DNA of 37,431 nt from positions 1-37,431 of the IMG/VR virus record IMGVR_UViG_3300000101_000052. One strand, 5' to 3'. Under the pieces are notes generated by a model. The model searched no databases. It was not told where the DNA came from and saw nothing but the letters and a program-made list of their open reading frames with translations. Positions within the stretch are counted from its first letter, which is position 1. The number at the start of each line of letters is the position of its first letter. The translations under genes and the position numbers were made by a program. Positions 1-8,229 of this stretch are shown one piece after another. Source of the DNA: a virus.

Positions 1-51
1 GTTACTAGCAGGTAAATCTATATTTAATGGTACAAGAGGTTGGCTAGGCAT
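1..51 (-). CDS. Tail tubular protein B, N-terminal fragment cut by window edge
   Basis: The first 17 codons of the tail tubular protein B gene are present; the rest lies at the other end of the window (34873-36843), where the same start is repeated. The start ATG overlaps the stop of tail tubular protein A in a TAATG arrangement. This fragment shows that the genome continues across the window ends and is not a separate gene. Confidence 0.85.
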   Translation of the reverse strand, partial: MPSQPLVPLNIDLPASN

Positions 52-639
52 TAAACTACCACCCAATCACCTTCAGCACCGTCATCTGCTGAGTCATAGT
101 GAGATTTATCTCTTGATATAGCAGTTGCTAGATAGTCATTGTATTTTTTAGTTACTTCATCAAACAACTGACCACCATCTTCACCTCGTTCAGATATACA
201 CCTAGCCCACGTTCCGTGCATTATAGCAGTCTCAGCACATGATAAAACAAGAACACTAATATCAGTAGTTAAAGGTTCTTGTGGATTATATGCCCAACAT
301 GTAAAGTCATATACTGTATCTGGTACTGGATATAATTCTATAATCATATCACCTTGATTATCATACCCTCTAGTTCTCCAGTAGGAAGGTAAGGACTGTT
401 GTTGTGTTCCTAATTTAGTAACTCTATTAAAGTACTTATCAGACATGTTCCGTAATTCGCTATCTGAAGATGTATTGTATACTCCTAGAATCTTAGTTCG
501 TTCATTACTAGCGTCTTCTGTGTCGTATCCTTCTACTTTAGTCACTTGGAATAAGTTACCATCTGAGTCAATTACAGACAGTGCTGTTGATGTTATATCA
601 GCGTTACCTAGATTATATAATGACTTTCCAGATGTAGTA
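1..639. repeat. Left copy of the near-identical terminal repeat
   Basis: This stretch matches 36793-37431 in the same orientation, with about 23 substitutions and no indels over 639 bases by eye. The first 105 bases are identical. It covers the first 17 codons of tail tubular protein B and about 590 bases of tail tubular protein A. Gene order is continuous across the join, so the repeat is best read as overlap of the ends of a circular or concatemeric map. The divergence means the two ends do not come from one identical molecule. Confidence 0.95.
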
Positions 640-836
640 CTAAAATTAAGTTCTGTTCTTAGTTGACTCCATGTCCACGCACTTTCTACTTCTTCTTTAA
701 CATCATTAAGAAACTCACCTACCATAGCTGCATATGGAACATCTGCTATGTTTTGCGAAGCAGTTAATTGATCTTCTCTTAATCGTAGAAGTATCTTATT
801 TACTACTATCTGTTTTCTGGTAACATTTGTTGCCAT
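51..836 (-). CDS. Tail tubular protein A (T7 gp11-like), complete copy
   Basis: This 261-residue protein has the length and position of T7-type tail tubular protein A, which forms the gatekeeper ring between portal and nozzle. It lies downstream of capsid genes and immediately before tail tubular protein B, with which it shares a TAATG overlap. An N-terminal helical part precedes a beta-rich middle and a C-terminal helical part rich in acidic residues. A second, incomplete allele is at 36843-37431. Differences between the copies are mostly silent; visible changes include Leu/Ser, Ile/Val, Tyr/Phe and Ser/Lys. That pattern fits strain variants under purifying selection rather than a decaying duplicate. 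Assignment rests on context and overall resemblance, not on a catalytic motif. Confidence 0.8.
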   Translation of the reverse strand: MATNVTRKQIVVNKILLRLREDQLTASQNIADVPYAAMVGEFLNDVKEEVESAWTWSQLRTELNFSTTSGKSLYNLGNADITSTALSVIDSDGNLFQVTKVEGYDTEDASNERTKILGVYNTSSDSELRNMSDKYFNRVTKLGTQQQSLPSYWRTRGYDNQGDMIIELYPVPDTVYDFTCWAYNPQEPLTTDISVLVLSCAETAIMHGTWARCISERGEDGGQLFDEVTKKYNDYLATAISRDKSHYDSADDGAEGDWVVV

Positions 837-1093
837 TAGTAAAACCTCTTTATTATTGCTTCCATGACATTAGATTTTGTTGATGGTATAGGTACAGGTA
901 TTTCATAATTTTCACAGAACAATATTGATTTAACTAAGTTCATGTTTATATCTAGTATATTACCACCGTTTTTCTTTAATACAGTTAAAGCATGTAGAGC
1001 ATCTACTACTATAGTAGTACCAAAATAATCTACTTTAGCTGTACCTTCTTTCAATTCTTTTACTGCTTCTTTCTTTTTCTTCTTTACTACCAT
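836..1093 (-). CDS. Hypothetical structural-region protein
   Basis: An 85-residue protein begins with a run of lysines after Met-Val-Val and continues as a mixed hydrophobic and charged sequence. Its stop overlaps the start of tail tubular protein A by one base. It sits between the capsid decoration candidate and the tail tube genes, a position where head-completion or adaptor proteins are common, but no family is recognisable. A GGGGAG stem-loop lies just upstream, so it may be expressed at a lower level than the capsid genes. Confidence 0.6.
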   Translation of the reverse strand: MVVKKKKKEAVKELKEGTAKVDYFGTTIVVDALHALTVLKKNGGNILDINMNLVKSILFCENYEIPVPIPSTKSNVMEAIIKRFY

Positions 1094-1130
1094 GACATAT
1101 TTCTCCTATGGGGATATGTATTATTAAATA

Positions 1131-1149
1131 AGGGGAGAAAGTCTCCCCT
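1131..1149 (-). terminator. GGGGAG stem-loop after the decoration gene
   Basis: AGGGGAGA (1131-1138) pairs with TCTCCCCT (1142-1149) around a 3-base loop. On the leftward transcript the stem is followed by TTATTTAAT, a weak U-rich tail. It sits just after the stop of the decoration candidate, so it could be a leaky terminator or an RNA processing or stability element. Confidence 0.5.
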
Positions 1150-1155
1150 ATTCTT

Positions 1156-1509
1156 TTACCAACTTGGACTTGCTACTAGTATCTTCATAACTCCTGCATT
1201 AAGTGCATCTGCTGCAAACTCACCTTTGTCTGCTTGTATATATACAGACACAACATTTGCTGCTGTTACTGCACACAACATAGTTGCTTGGTCAGTTCCA
1301 TCACTTAAATCTACATTTATACTATGTGCTACTACAACATCACCTAGCGAAACGCCGGGAACTGCTAAAGTTACTGTAGCTGTATCATTGGCTGCTATTG
1401 CATCTTGGTCTGCCCAAGTTGCTGTTAGCTTCCACATCTGTCCACCAAACGCACCACCGAATTGCTCTCTGCCTTGTACAGCAGAATTGAGTGTTAACGT
1501 ATTAGCCAT
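1156..1509 (-). CDS. Putative head decoration protein
   Basis: A 117-residue protein rich in Ala, Val, Thr and Gly, with alternating hydrophobic residues suggesting an all-beta fold. It directly follows the major capsid protein gene on the same strand and is bracketed by two similar GGGGAG stem-loops, so it may be transcribed together with the capsid at high level. Small beta proteins in this position in podoviruses are often capsid decoration or head fibre proteins. That role is inferred from position and composition only; no family motif is recognised. Confidence 0.55.
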   Translation of the reverse strand: MANTLTLNSAVQGREQFGGAFGGQMWKLTATWADQDAIAANDTATVTLAVPGVSLGDVVVAHSINVDLSDGTDQATMLCAVTAANVVSVYIQADKGEFAADALNAGVMKILVASPSW

Positions 1510-1531
1510 TACTCATACCTCCTATTAAAGT

Positions 1532-1553
1532 GAGGGGAGTATTACCTCCCCTC
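1532..1553 (-). terminator. GAGGGGAG stem-loop after the major capsid gene
   Basis: GAGGGGAG (1532-1539) pairs perfectly with CTCCCCTC (1546-1553) across a 6-base loop, 7 bases after the major capsid stop on the leftward strand. The following bases (ACTTTAAT) are only weakly U-rich. It resembles the partial terminators that follow capsid genes in many phages. The stem sequence is nearly the same as that at 1131-1149. Confidence 0.5.
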
Positions 1554-1559
1554 TATTGG

Positions 1560-2612
1560 TTATGCAGGGACTACGAAAGCCAATGCAGCGTCATCACGCA
1601 TTTCACCAACACCATAAAGAGTATCAGCAGTAAATAAATCACCAAGCCATTCTTGCTTGTATTGTGATTGTGTACGTACAGATAGTTGTTCTACGTGAAC
1701 AAATGCCGATTTGTGCAGTAACATACCTGCTCGGAATGGAGTATCCGTAGGGCTAGATGAGTTCCAATCAACCGTGTGACCTAGCTCATCTACAAATGAA
1801 GCACCAGTAGGAGCAGAAGCAGTAAAAGTAACAGACTGAGTGCTAGTCTGGTTATTAACATGAATCCACGGACACTGAGTTGAAACATATACAGGTATTC
1901 CATATAAGTCACCAACTAAACCAGTACGAATTGCATTACCATCAGATAACTCACCAGTAAATGCTTGCTCTGTAAATCGTGAAAGACCTAATAGGTTATT
2001 CTTTTCTACAGGAGGTATAATAAAATAACGCTCTGACATTGGAACATCATAATCATCTAATGTCTGAACCATTTTACGAATACCTACATCGGCAAGTGCT
2101 GTACCATTACCAGTACCTGAACCAGCAGCACCAGAAAAGTTAGTTGATCCATCGTTACCTATTACTGCTTTTTCGTAGGAGTTTGTTGCTCCTGCAATAG
2201 AACCAGCATTAACCGATGCACCTAGTAATTGTAAATCTTGATCTACTTGTTGAGCAAGTGAATAACCTGCATCATCTGTGTAGAATCTACGATAACTATC
2301 TATTGCTTGAGTAGCTGTAATATCTTCAATCAATCGAGAGTACTCATAGTGTTTGTTTATAGTAACATTAACATCACTTTCTGTGTCAGCAATTAAAGTT
2401 ACTTGAGTTTGTGCAGCTTTTAAAGATGCAGCCCCTCTAGTTCCTTTAGGAATGTTTAATGTATCGCCTTTCTTACCACTATGGGATATTTTAGTAACTA
2501 AATTAGCTACTACTAAGTTGCTTTTAAAAGCACCTATAATTTCATCACTCCATATCTCAGGTATAAATTTATCCTGAGTAGTATTAGTGACATGATTTGA
2601 ACCTAAAGCCAT
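1560..2612 (-). CDS. Major capsid protein
   Basis: This 350-residue protein follows the scaffold gene in the canonical portal-scaffold-capsid order of T7-like phages and has the expected length for a HK97-fold major capsid protein. The N-terminal part contains a stretch on intact cores (KGDTLNIPKGTRG) and a Tyr-rich VNVTINKHYEYSRLIEDI segment of the kind seen in marine podovirus capsids. The C-terminal part has a short receptor-like beta segment (residues about 250-320). It is expected to form the icosahedral shell. It is followed by a strong stem-loop and a decoration candidate. Context and family resemblance support the call. Confidence 0.85.
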   Translation of the reverse strand: MALGSNHVTNTTQDKFIPEIWSDEIIGAFKSNLVVANLVTKISHSGKKGDTLNIPKGTRGAASLKAAQTQVTLIADTESDVNVTINKHYEYSRLIEDITATQAIDSYRRFYTDDAGYSLAQQVDQDLQLLGASVNAGSIAGATNSYEKAVIGNDGSTNFSGAAGSGTGNGTALADVGIRKMVQTLDDYDVPMSERYFIIPPVEKNNLLGLSRFTEQAFTGELSDGNAIRTGLVGDLYGIPVYVSTQCPWIHVNNQTSTQSVTFTASAPTGASFVDELGHTVDWNSSSPTDTPFRAGMLLHKSAFVHVEQLSVRTQSQYKQEWLGDLFTADTLYGVGEMRDDAALAFVVPA

Positions 2613-2632
2613 GATATATGTCTCCTATATCG

Positions 2633-3427
2633 TTATCGAACTCTACCTTCTACGTAGGCTTGTCTGATTTCATCAGCCATTTCCCAGTACTTAGTCGGAT
2701 TTTGAGTTCGTAGATTAATTATTTCTTTTCGTTTAAATACTTTTGTACTAGTTTGTCCTGAACTGCCTGATTCAGTTGTCATATCAGCAACACGACTTTG
2801 AACATTACGTTCTTTATCATCAATAGAAGCTGTAGATACCGTTGGGTTCTGAGCTTTATAGTTAATAAGTAGTTCGTCTGCTGCTTCTAAATCTAGGTTA
2901 TTGTTAGCACGACTATACAAATCCATACGAACATTTGATGAATTTACCCAATCGTTAAACTCTGGAGTTGCGACCACTTCTACAAAATCAGGGTGCTTAC
3001 TTTTTAACTGTTGTTCTACAGAGTAGCTATCAGCTTTTGTAAGTTTATCCGTGACTGGTTTTAGACGTTGGTCTACCAATTTACCGATGGATTCTATTGG
3101 GTTATCGTAGTCAAATTCGACAGGTTCATCTACTTTAGTAGGCTCTGCTGTTTTTGAATCTAACTCACGTTGTACTAATTGGTCAGCTAACTTCCTCGCA
3201 TTACCGAGTTCTTGTGCTTGCTTACCATATGATTTTTCAAGTTCGCTATAAGACTTTGCTACATCTTCAACAGACTTGTTTTGAAACTTAGAAGGTATCT
3301 GGTAATCAGGCTTCTCAGGTTCAGTGTTAGTATTTTTATTTTCTTCTGGTGTAGATTCTTCTACGTATAAATCACCTGTTGCAGGTTCTGTTTCATTTAC
3401 TATTCTATCTTTATCTTTGTTGCTCAT
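2633..3427 (-). CDS. Capsid scaffolding protein
   Basis: A 264-residue, highly charged and mostly helical protein with a Glu/Thr/Pro-rich disordered N-terminus (about residues 1-50), a coiled-coil-like central segment around residues 50-130 and a basic C-terminal end, all typical of podovirus scaffolding proteins that guide procapsid assembly and leave before packaging. It lies between the portal region and the major capsid gene, 20 bases upstream of the latter. Its start overlaps the end of the upstream zinc-ribbon gene by 17 bases. Confidence 0.8.
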   Translation of the reverse strand: MSNKDKDRIVNETEPATGDLYVEESTPEENKNTNTEPEKPDYQIPSKFQNKSVEDVAKSYSELEKSYGKQAQELGNARKLADQLVQRELDSKTAEPTKVDEPVEFDYDNPIESIGKLVDQRLKPVTDKLTKADSYSVEQQLKSKHPDFVEVVATPEFNDWVNSSNVRMDLYSRANNNLDLEAADELLINYKAQNPTVSTASIDDKERNVQSRVADMTTESGSSGQTSTKVFKRKEIINLRTQNPTKYWEMADEIRQAYVEGRVR

Positions 3428-3635
3428 TTTTATATGCTCCTATGTGTCTTTTATCCCATGTAGCTGCTGCTGTAGGGAAGTCACCTGTTACTCCTTCCAA
3501 CACAAACTGAGGTGAGCTTATAATAAATCCACTTAGTTTGTTACAAACTGGACAGGGCTTTGGTGCTTGTCTGTCGTTCATTTTACATGTGTAAGTAAAC
3601 TTACCATGCTCCTTACATCTATACTCATATATCAT
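3411..3635 (-). CDS. FmdB-like zinc ribbon protein
   Basis: A 74-residue protein starting MIYEYRCKEHGKF, followed by CPVCNKLSGF. This is the pattern of the FmdB/CxxC-CxxC zinc ribbon family: Tyr-Glu-Tyr start, one Cys-containing knuckle and a CPxC knuckle. In cellular genomes such proteins are often called putative regulatory proteins; in phages they sit, as here, between portal and scaffold genes and have no known role. Only one classic CxxC pair is intact; the first knuckle is Cys7 plus His10. It overlaps both neighbours slightly. Confidence 0.65.
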   Translation of the reverse strand: MIYEYRCKEHGKFTYTCKMNDRQAPKPCPVCNKLSGFIISSPQFVLEGVTGDFPTAAATWDKRHIGAYKNEQQR

Positions 3636-3880
3636 TCTTCTTCTTCTTCTTCAGTTTCTTCTACATTTTGAGTCATAGATACTTCTAAATTTAGTACCAT
3701 ATCTAATACATTAACTGTACCGTTTATTACACCTGCTTTAAATTCAGTATCTATTTCATATGGTGCTTTAGTAACTACTGCATCTTTATATTGTTGAACT
3801 GTAGTTAACCATTCTTTCCAAATAGGTGTACTAAACATTTCAGTATATCGTTCATATATCTCTTGTTGGATCTTGTCCAT
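3632..3880 (-). CDS. Hypothetical acidic protein overlapping the portal gene end
   Basis: An 82-residue protein whose first codons overlap the last 29 bases of the portal gene in another frame. It ends in a run of glutamates. The middle is amphipathic and probably helical. Small acidic-tailed proteins beside the portal are common in marine podoviruses, but I do not recognise a named family and assign no function. Overlaps on both sides (4 bases with the zinc ribbon gene) suggest translational coupling. Confidence 0.6.
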   Translation of the reverse strand: MDKIQQEIYERYTEMFSTPIWKEWLTTVQQYKDAVVTKAPYEIDTEFKAGVINGTVNVLDMVLNLEVSMTQNVEETEEEEEE

Positions 3881-5813
3881 TCATAACTCCTTGTGGTTGT
3901 GCTTGCATTTCTGCTTGTTGCTGCATCATTGCTTGCGCCTGTTGTTGTTTTTCTTTATCAGTTAGCATCATTTCATTTAATAATTGTAGCTCATCCGCAA
4001 ATCCCTTACTGCGTACATTTTCTGTTTCTGACTCTGCTTTTTCTGCTTGAGCTAGATTAAGTACGCCCTTAGTCTTCTTGAATACTGCATCATTTTTAGC
4101 AATGAACTCCTGAGTTTCAGCTTGTCTCCGTGCTGCTTCTTCTTGTGTATTAGGTTTAGGTTGCATTGCTTCTTGTAGTTTCTGATCAATCATTGGAATC
4201 ATTTCTTCTCTATTAGAAATAGTACTTAATTGATACAGTGACTTAATTAGCATCCAGTATCCTACACTGTCAGGCTGAGTTGTATTAAGTAGTTGTACTA
4301 TCTGTTGTGTTTCTACTTCCCTTGCCATAATGCCAAGACTAGAATTAACAACAAAATGTAAATCTACCAGTGGGTACTTGTCGGGGTCAGCTTGCATGTA
4401 TCTCCAAGCAGACTTTTTAACAAATTCATCTAACAGGTTAACTTCTATATTTAATAGTGTACGTTTGTTTCGTTTAATAGAAGCACTAACTACCATACCC
4501 ATATTACCAGTTGTTTGATTAGGGTTTTGGTTTCTGGATTGTGCTTGAAAAGCACCTGTTCCCATTTCAACCATACGTTCTAAATCACCTGACTGATTAA
4601 AACTAGAAGGAGGTGGTGGGTTAAAGTTAATAGGAGCTATACTTTCTGCTATAGAACCATTAGTAAATATGGTTCTGCCGGGGTATACCTTAAACTTAGT
4701 GTTTAAATCGCGAGGTACAAGGCTTGCGTTTACTCCAATCATGGGTGCTACGGCAAAAGCCATCGCGTCAATCCTCGCTCTTAATTCTGCATCTAACGCT
4801 TTTTGAGGTGAGTATCCTTTTTCAGCTACTCCTCTTCCCCAAAATCTATTAGGAACTCTATCATGTTGATAAGCTATAATACTTCTATCGTGCATAAAGA
4901 ATGGATTTTCAATAGCCCTTAACAAAACAGAATCATTTGCTATAGTTACAATAGCTTCTACCATTCCTGCTTCGTCTTCAGGTAAGTCTTGTGTCATTTC
5001 TAACTCTTCTTCAATGACCGAACCAATAGGGTCTAACATACTCTTAGGTACTTTACCATGATACTCTGTTATTTTAACCCAATCTTCTTTGCTAGATGGT
5101 GTAGTTTCCCCGTAAGCAGAGAAGTTATCATCATCTGAGTAGCTTCCTATCTCTACATTTGCATATATTCCTGACTTTTGTTTAGCTTCTATTTTATGAA
5201 CATTGCTTCGCATTACATGAGCGCAGCCTATTGCATCATCTATACTTCTAGCTAGTGGATCTATTACAAACTCACGGGGATCTATTGGAATTAACTTAAC
5301 GCATGGATATAACTTCTCTTCTGATGTTAGCGTTCCATCTTCATTCTGTATTGGTACACGATTCTTACGAGATTCAACTACTACTTTAGCAATACCAGTG
5401 CCGTATATAGCACCGTTTAATACTACTTCTGCAATGTTAGCAGGTACTTTATTAATGTCGTATTCTTTCATTAAAGTAGACAAAAACACATCCATGCTTT
5501 GTCTTTGTTGTTCATCGTTTATAGTAGTTCTATCTATATCTAACCATTTCTTTTTAGAGAACAATGCTTCTTCTAACTCAGCTACTGTAGCTTCTATAGC
5601 TTGTTGTAAAGCAGGTGCAATAATTCTACTACGCTCACTACTTCTAAGTTTATCTTCTGACTTCCAAATACCACGCCATAGCCTGTAGTACTCATCCCAT
5701 TTATCTTTGTAGTTATTATCTCGGTAGTCTTCCCATCCTTCACAGTGACCTATAACCCAAGCTACTAGAGGGTCTCTTCCTTTACTTTCATTATTATTAG
5801 GTAGTCTATTCAT
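3852..5813 (-). CDS. Portal (head-to-tail connector) protein
   Basis: A 653-residue protein immediately downstream of the large terminase gene, the usual place for the portal. It forms the dodecameric ring at one capsid vertex through which DNA is packaged and released. Visible features include an aromatic-rich N-terminus (YRDNNYKDKWDEYYRLWRG), a central VYGTG-like segment (NGAIYGTGIAKVVVES) typical of podovirus portals, a long helical part and a Gln/Met-rich low-complexity C-terminal tail (residues about 610-650). It is larger than T7 gp8 (about 536 residues), resembling the longer portals of marine podoviruses. Confidence 0.85.
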   Translation of the reverse strand: MNRLPNNNESKGRDPLVAWVIGHCEGWEDYRDNNYKDKWDEYYRLWRGIWKSEDKLRSSERSRIIAPALQQAIEATVAELEEALFSKKKWLDIDRTTINDEQQRQSMDVFLSTLMKEYDINKVPANIAEVVLNGAIYGTGIAKVVVESRKNRVPIQNEDGTLTSEEKLYPCVKLIPIDPREFVIDPLARSIDDAIGCAHVMRSNVHKIEAKQKSGIYANVEIGSYSDDDNFSAYGETTPSSKEDWVKITEYHGKVPKSMLDPIGSVIEEELEMTQDLPEDEAGMVEAIVTIANDSVLLRAIENPFFMHDRSIIAYQHDRVPNRFWGRGVAEKGYSPQKALDAELRARIDAMAFAVAPMIGVNASLVPRDLNTKFKVYPGRTIFTNGSIAESIAPINFNPPPPSSFNQSGDLERMVEMGTGAFQAQSRNQNPNQTTGNMGMVVSASIKRNKRTLLNIEVNLLDEFVKKSAWRYMQADPDKYPLVDLHFVVNSSLGIMAREVETQQIVQLLNTTQPDSVGYWMLIKSLYQLSTISNREEMIPMIDQKLQEAMQPKPNTQEEAARRQAETQEFIAKNDAVFKKTKGVLNLAQAEKAESETENVRSKGFADELQLLNEMMLTDKEKQQQAQAMMQQQAEMQAQPQGVMNGQDPTRDI

Positions 5814-5822
5814 ATTATCCCT

Positions 5823-7097
5823 TTAGTATCCTGCAAAGTCATCCATCATTTCCCATGTGTCAACAACAGATTCATCTATATAACTAGTTACTGCTATCTG
5901 GTCTATATAAGCTAGTGCATCAAGCATATCGTCATGTGTTAGTGGGTTAGGAAAATCTAATGCTTGCTCTGCTAGTTGCTTTAGATAAGTTCCTGCGGTA
6001 AACGATACTCTCCCATGCTCTAACCGTCCTTGTAACGCCCATGTAACTCTATCTATTTTTCGTTGACCACCGTGTGTTAATTCTACTGGTGTAAAATAGA
6101 TGTTAAGTCTTCTCATTTGGTCAGAGAGGTATGGCATAATGGCGTTCTTTAAACTACCACCCTCAATTCCTAACTTCATTGGTCTGTATTTCTGATAAGC
6201 CTTTATAATTTTAATACTAGTTTCTCTTACATCCCACCGTCCTACTTGTATATCCTCAACATGCCAACCATATTCACCTACTTTAACTATTGCTATAGCG
6301 TGTTGATCTAACCTTGCTAACCTACTCTTGCTCTTTTTAGCAGTGTCTCCAAAACCCGCAGGGTCAACTGCTATATAGTAGTTACCGCCATCTGGTGTTT
6401 CTTTTATAGTTGTAAACATGTCAGGTTGGAATACTGCACCTCCACCTACATTAAAACTAGCTTCAAACTCCTGTCTAAATACATCAGCACTTAACCTTCC
6501 TTTCTGGTTTTCTATTTCTTTCTTTGGAATAAAGGGGTTGTCCATTGATTTAAACTCAAAACATGTCCAATCTTCATCACGCTCACCTTGTTTTAATAAC
6601 TCATAAAAGTGATTCTTACCTTTAGGTGTACCTATAAACAAAGCACCACCCTCTACATCTGCTAGTGTGGGTGATAATATTTCTTCCCACACTTGTGGTT
6701 TCATGTCTGCATATTCATCAAGAACCACATAAGATAAGCCTACACCTCGTAGAGTATCAGGTCTATCAGACCCTTTTATATGTATTTCTCTACCATTTAT
6801 TAACTTTACTACACCTGTATTTTCTAAAGTTTGGTTAATTACGTCTTTACCTAGACCTTTGATTAGCTTCCACATAATATCCTTTCCTTGTTGGAAAGTA
6901 GGAGCTACATAATATACTACTATGTCTTCGCCTAAGTTGTATCCTTTTTCATTCTTGTTTTTTAATCCCTCTATTAGTAAGGTTACTGCTGATAGGTATG
7001 ATTTTCCAAACCGTCTACCGGCAGCACATACCTTAAACCTAGAGTTAGTTTCAAATATCTCTAACTGGGGTGGGTGCAATTCAAACTTTAACTGCAT
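5823..7097 (-). CDS. terL: Terminase large subunit
   Basis: A 424-residue DNA packaging ATPase-nuclease. Walker A is AAGRRFGKS at residues 25-33 and Walker B is VVLDE at 124-128. The C-terminal nuclease domain shows the acidic residues of an RNase H-like fold in YYIAVDPAGFGD, GIEGGS and THDDMLDALAY. It docks on the portal and pumps concatemeric DNA into the procapsid. It lies 9 bases upstream of the portal gene. A candidate small subunit lies further upstream at 11362-11763, separated by the lysis and fibre genes. Confidence 0.95.
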   Translation of the reverse strand: MQLKFELHPPQLEIFETNSRFKVCAAGRRFGKSYLSAVTLLIEGLKNKNEKGYNLGEDIVVYYVAPTFQQGKDIMWKLIKGLGKDVINQTLENTGVVKLINGREIHIKGSDRPDTLRGVGLSYVVLDEYADMKPQVWEEILSPTLADVEGGALFIGTPKGKNHFYELLKQGERDEDWTCFEFKSMDNPFIPKKEIENQKGRLSADVFRQEFEASFNVGGGAVFQPDMFTTIKETPDGGNYYIAVDPAGFGDTAKKSKSRLARLDQHAIAIVKVGEYGWHVEDIQVGRWDVRETSIKIIKAYQKYRPMKLGIEGGSLKNAIMPYLSDQMRRLNIYFTPVELTHGGQRKIDRVTWALQGRLEHGRVSFTAGTYLKQLAEQALDFPNPLTHDDMLDALAYIDQIAVTSYIDESVVDTWEMMDDFAGY

Positions 7098-7399
7098 TAT
7101 TTTGTTTCTAAAGGAGTACCTTGTTTGTATCCACCTTCTGCATATTTTAAAGCCCTCTCTTTGTTTGGCATTGGTATATAATTGTTATTCCTTAGATTGT
7201 ATTGCATTGCTAGTCTATTATCTTTAAATTGATACAGATCGCCACTAGGCATCTGCACTATTGTTGGAAAAACGTACCAATTTCCATTATCATCTACTTC
7301 AGCAGCCATTTTATGCGTAGAAACACTTCCATCCTTATTCTTTATGTTTGGGTATTTGTCAGGGTTTTTAATCCTGTCTACAAACTCTGGTACAGGCAT
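7097..7399 (-). CDS. Hypothetical protein of the terminase-lysis region
   Basis: A 100-residue protein that overlaps the terminase start by one base. It contains the phrases STHKMAAEVDDNGNWYVFPT and a closing Glu-Gly-Gly-Tyr-Lys-x-Gly-Thr. I have the impression that similar proteins occur beside terminase genes in marine podoviruses, but no function is known to me. No membrane segment, signal peptide or catalytic motif is visible. Its tight coupling with the terminase gene suggests co-translation. Confidence 0.65.
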   Translation of the reverse strand: MPVPEFVDRIKNPDKYPNIKNKDGSVSTHKMAAEVDDNGNWYVFPTIVQMPSGDLYQFKDNRLAMQYNLRNNNYIPMPNKERALKYAEGGYKQGTPLETK

Positions 7400-7410
7400 A
7401 TTAAATCCTA

Positions 7411-7794
7411 TTATTTCTTAAACACTTGAGCAATCTTCTCGCCACTTCTACCTACTACATAACCACCTAACCCTATCTTTAGTAATTGCCACAGGTCAGG
7501 AGGTAACTCTAATAGTGGTGCTTCTATCCAAAACAAACTAAGATATGGATATACTAAGTAGTTATTTGCTATAATAATAACAAAAACTAGCATGGTAATA
7601 GGTCTCCACTGCGCTGTTAGTTTGTGTTCTGACTGAGCTTCTGCTATTATAATATCAGCTTGTTTTTCAAACTCTTTGAATGAACCATCTAACATCATAC
7701 TATTTAACTTAGACTGAGCTTCTACTTGCTTGTCTTTGTTAGGTAGTACTCTTTTTATTACTTCACCTATTATAGGAAACAATGCTGCAATCAT
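7411..7794 (-). CDS. Holin of the GTA-type 3-TM superfamily
   Basis: A 127-residue membrane protein. A hydrophobic start (MIAALFPIIGEVI) is followed by a charged helix (residues 18-62), the signature AEAxSEHKLTAQWRP, then hydrophobic segments at about 66-90 and 100-115 and the ending GGYVVGRSGEK. That layout matches the holin family known from gene transfer agents and marine phages (GTA holin 3TM type). It should permeabilise the inner membrane so the M15 endolysin at 8638-9015 reaches the wall. Its start overlaps the stop of the 57-residue gene upstream (ATGA). Confidence 0.8.
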   Translation of the reverse strand: MIAALFPIIGEVIKRVLPNKDKQVEAQSKLNSMMLDGSFKEFEKQADIIIAEAQSEHKLTAQWRPITMLVFVIIIANNYLVYPYLSLFWIEAPLLELPPDLWQLLKIGLGGYVVGRSGEKIAQVFKK

Positions 7795-7964
7795 TTATTT
7801 AATCCTAGCCTTTTTTGAACTGCTTTAGATAGTTCGTTTATATGGTAAAGAGGTACACTAGTAGAACTATGTTTTTTGTTAGTGTGTAGTGTTCCATCTT
7901 TCATTTTGTGAGAGTTACCAGTAAATAAAGTTCCATCTTTTTTATAGTGTTTCATGTTTTTCAT
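7791..7964 (-). CDS. Small basic hypothetical protein (57 aa)
   Basis: A short gene between the holin and a lysine-rich gene; its TGA overlaps the holin start. The peptide begins MKNMKHYKKDGTLFTGNSHK and contains two related units, KKDGTLFT and KMKDGTLHT, suggesting a small internal duplication. It is rich in Lys and His and has no membrane segment. I recognise no function. The tight overlaps on both sides favour a real gene. Confidence 0.65.
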   Translation of the reverse strand: MKNMKHYKKDGTLFTGNSHKMKDGTLHTNKKHSSTSVPLYHINELSKAVQKRLGLNK

Positions 7965-7967
7965 ATA

Positions 7968-8144
7968 CTATGCCCTTCTTTTAGCAGTCTTTTTAACAGT
8001 TTTTTTAGCAGTCTTTTTAGATTTTAAAAAATCTGCTTTTGTAGGCGCACCCTTATCGCCTTTCTTTTTCATCTTTTCTTTACTACCTTCCTTAATGCGT
8101 TTTCTTTTTGCATGTATATTTGCATATAGTCCTTTCTTTTTCAT
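7968..8144 (-). CDS. Lysine-rich phage protein of the KGLYANIHAKRKRI type
   Basis: A 58-residue, very basic protein starting MKKKGLYANIHAKRKRI, a signature I recognise from many marine phages (cyanophages and others), where it is a small protein of unknown function. The C-terminal half contains KGAPTKADF followed by repeated AKK/TAKK units resembling the tails of DNA-binding histone-like proteins. It could bind DNA or RNA, but that is inference. It is followed 3 bases later by the next gene. Confidence 0.75.
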   Translation of the reverse strand: MKKKGLYANIHAKRKRIKEGSKEKMKKKGDKGAPTKADFLKSKKTAKKTVKKTAKRRA

Positions 8145-8204
8145 TTAATACTTCTTTTTCTTTGATTTAGTTTTCATTGGTTTTTTACCATATTTCTTAT
8201 TCAT
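8145..8204 (-). CDS. Tiny lysine-rich peptide (19 aa)
   Basis: A 19-codon gene starting MNKKYGKKPMK and ending in a lysine run. It has a clear AGGAG ribosome binding site (near 8214-8218) and its stop abuts the next start, so it is probably translated. Similar tiny basic peptides occur beside the KGLYANIHAKRKRI gene in other phages. Its function is unknown. Confidence 0.6.
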   Translation of the reverse strand: MNKKYGKKPMKTKSKKKKY

Positions 8205-8229
8205 TATAATATATCTCCTGTTTATGCAG

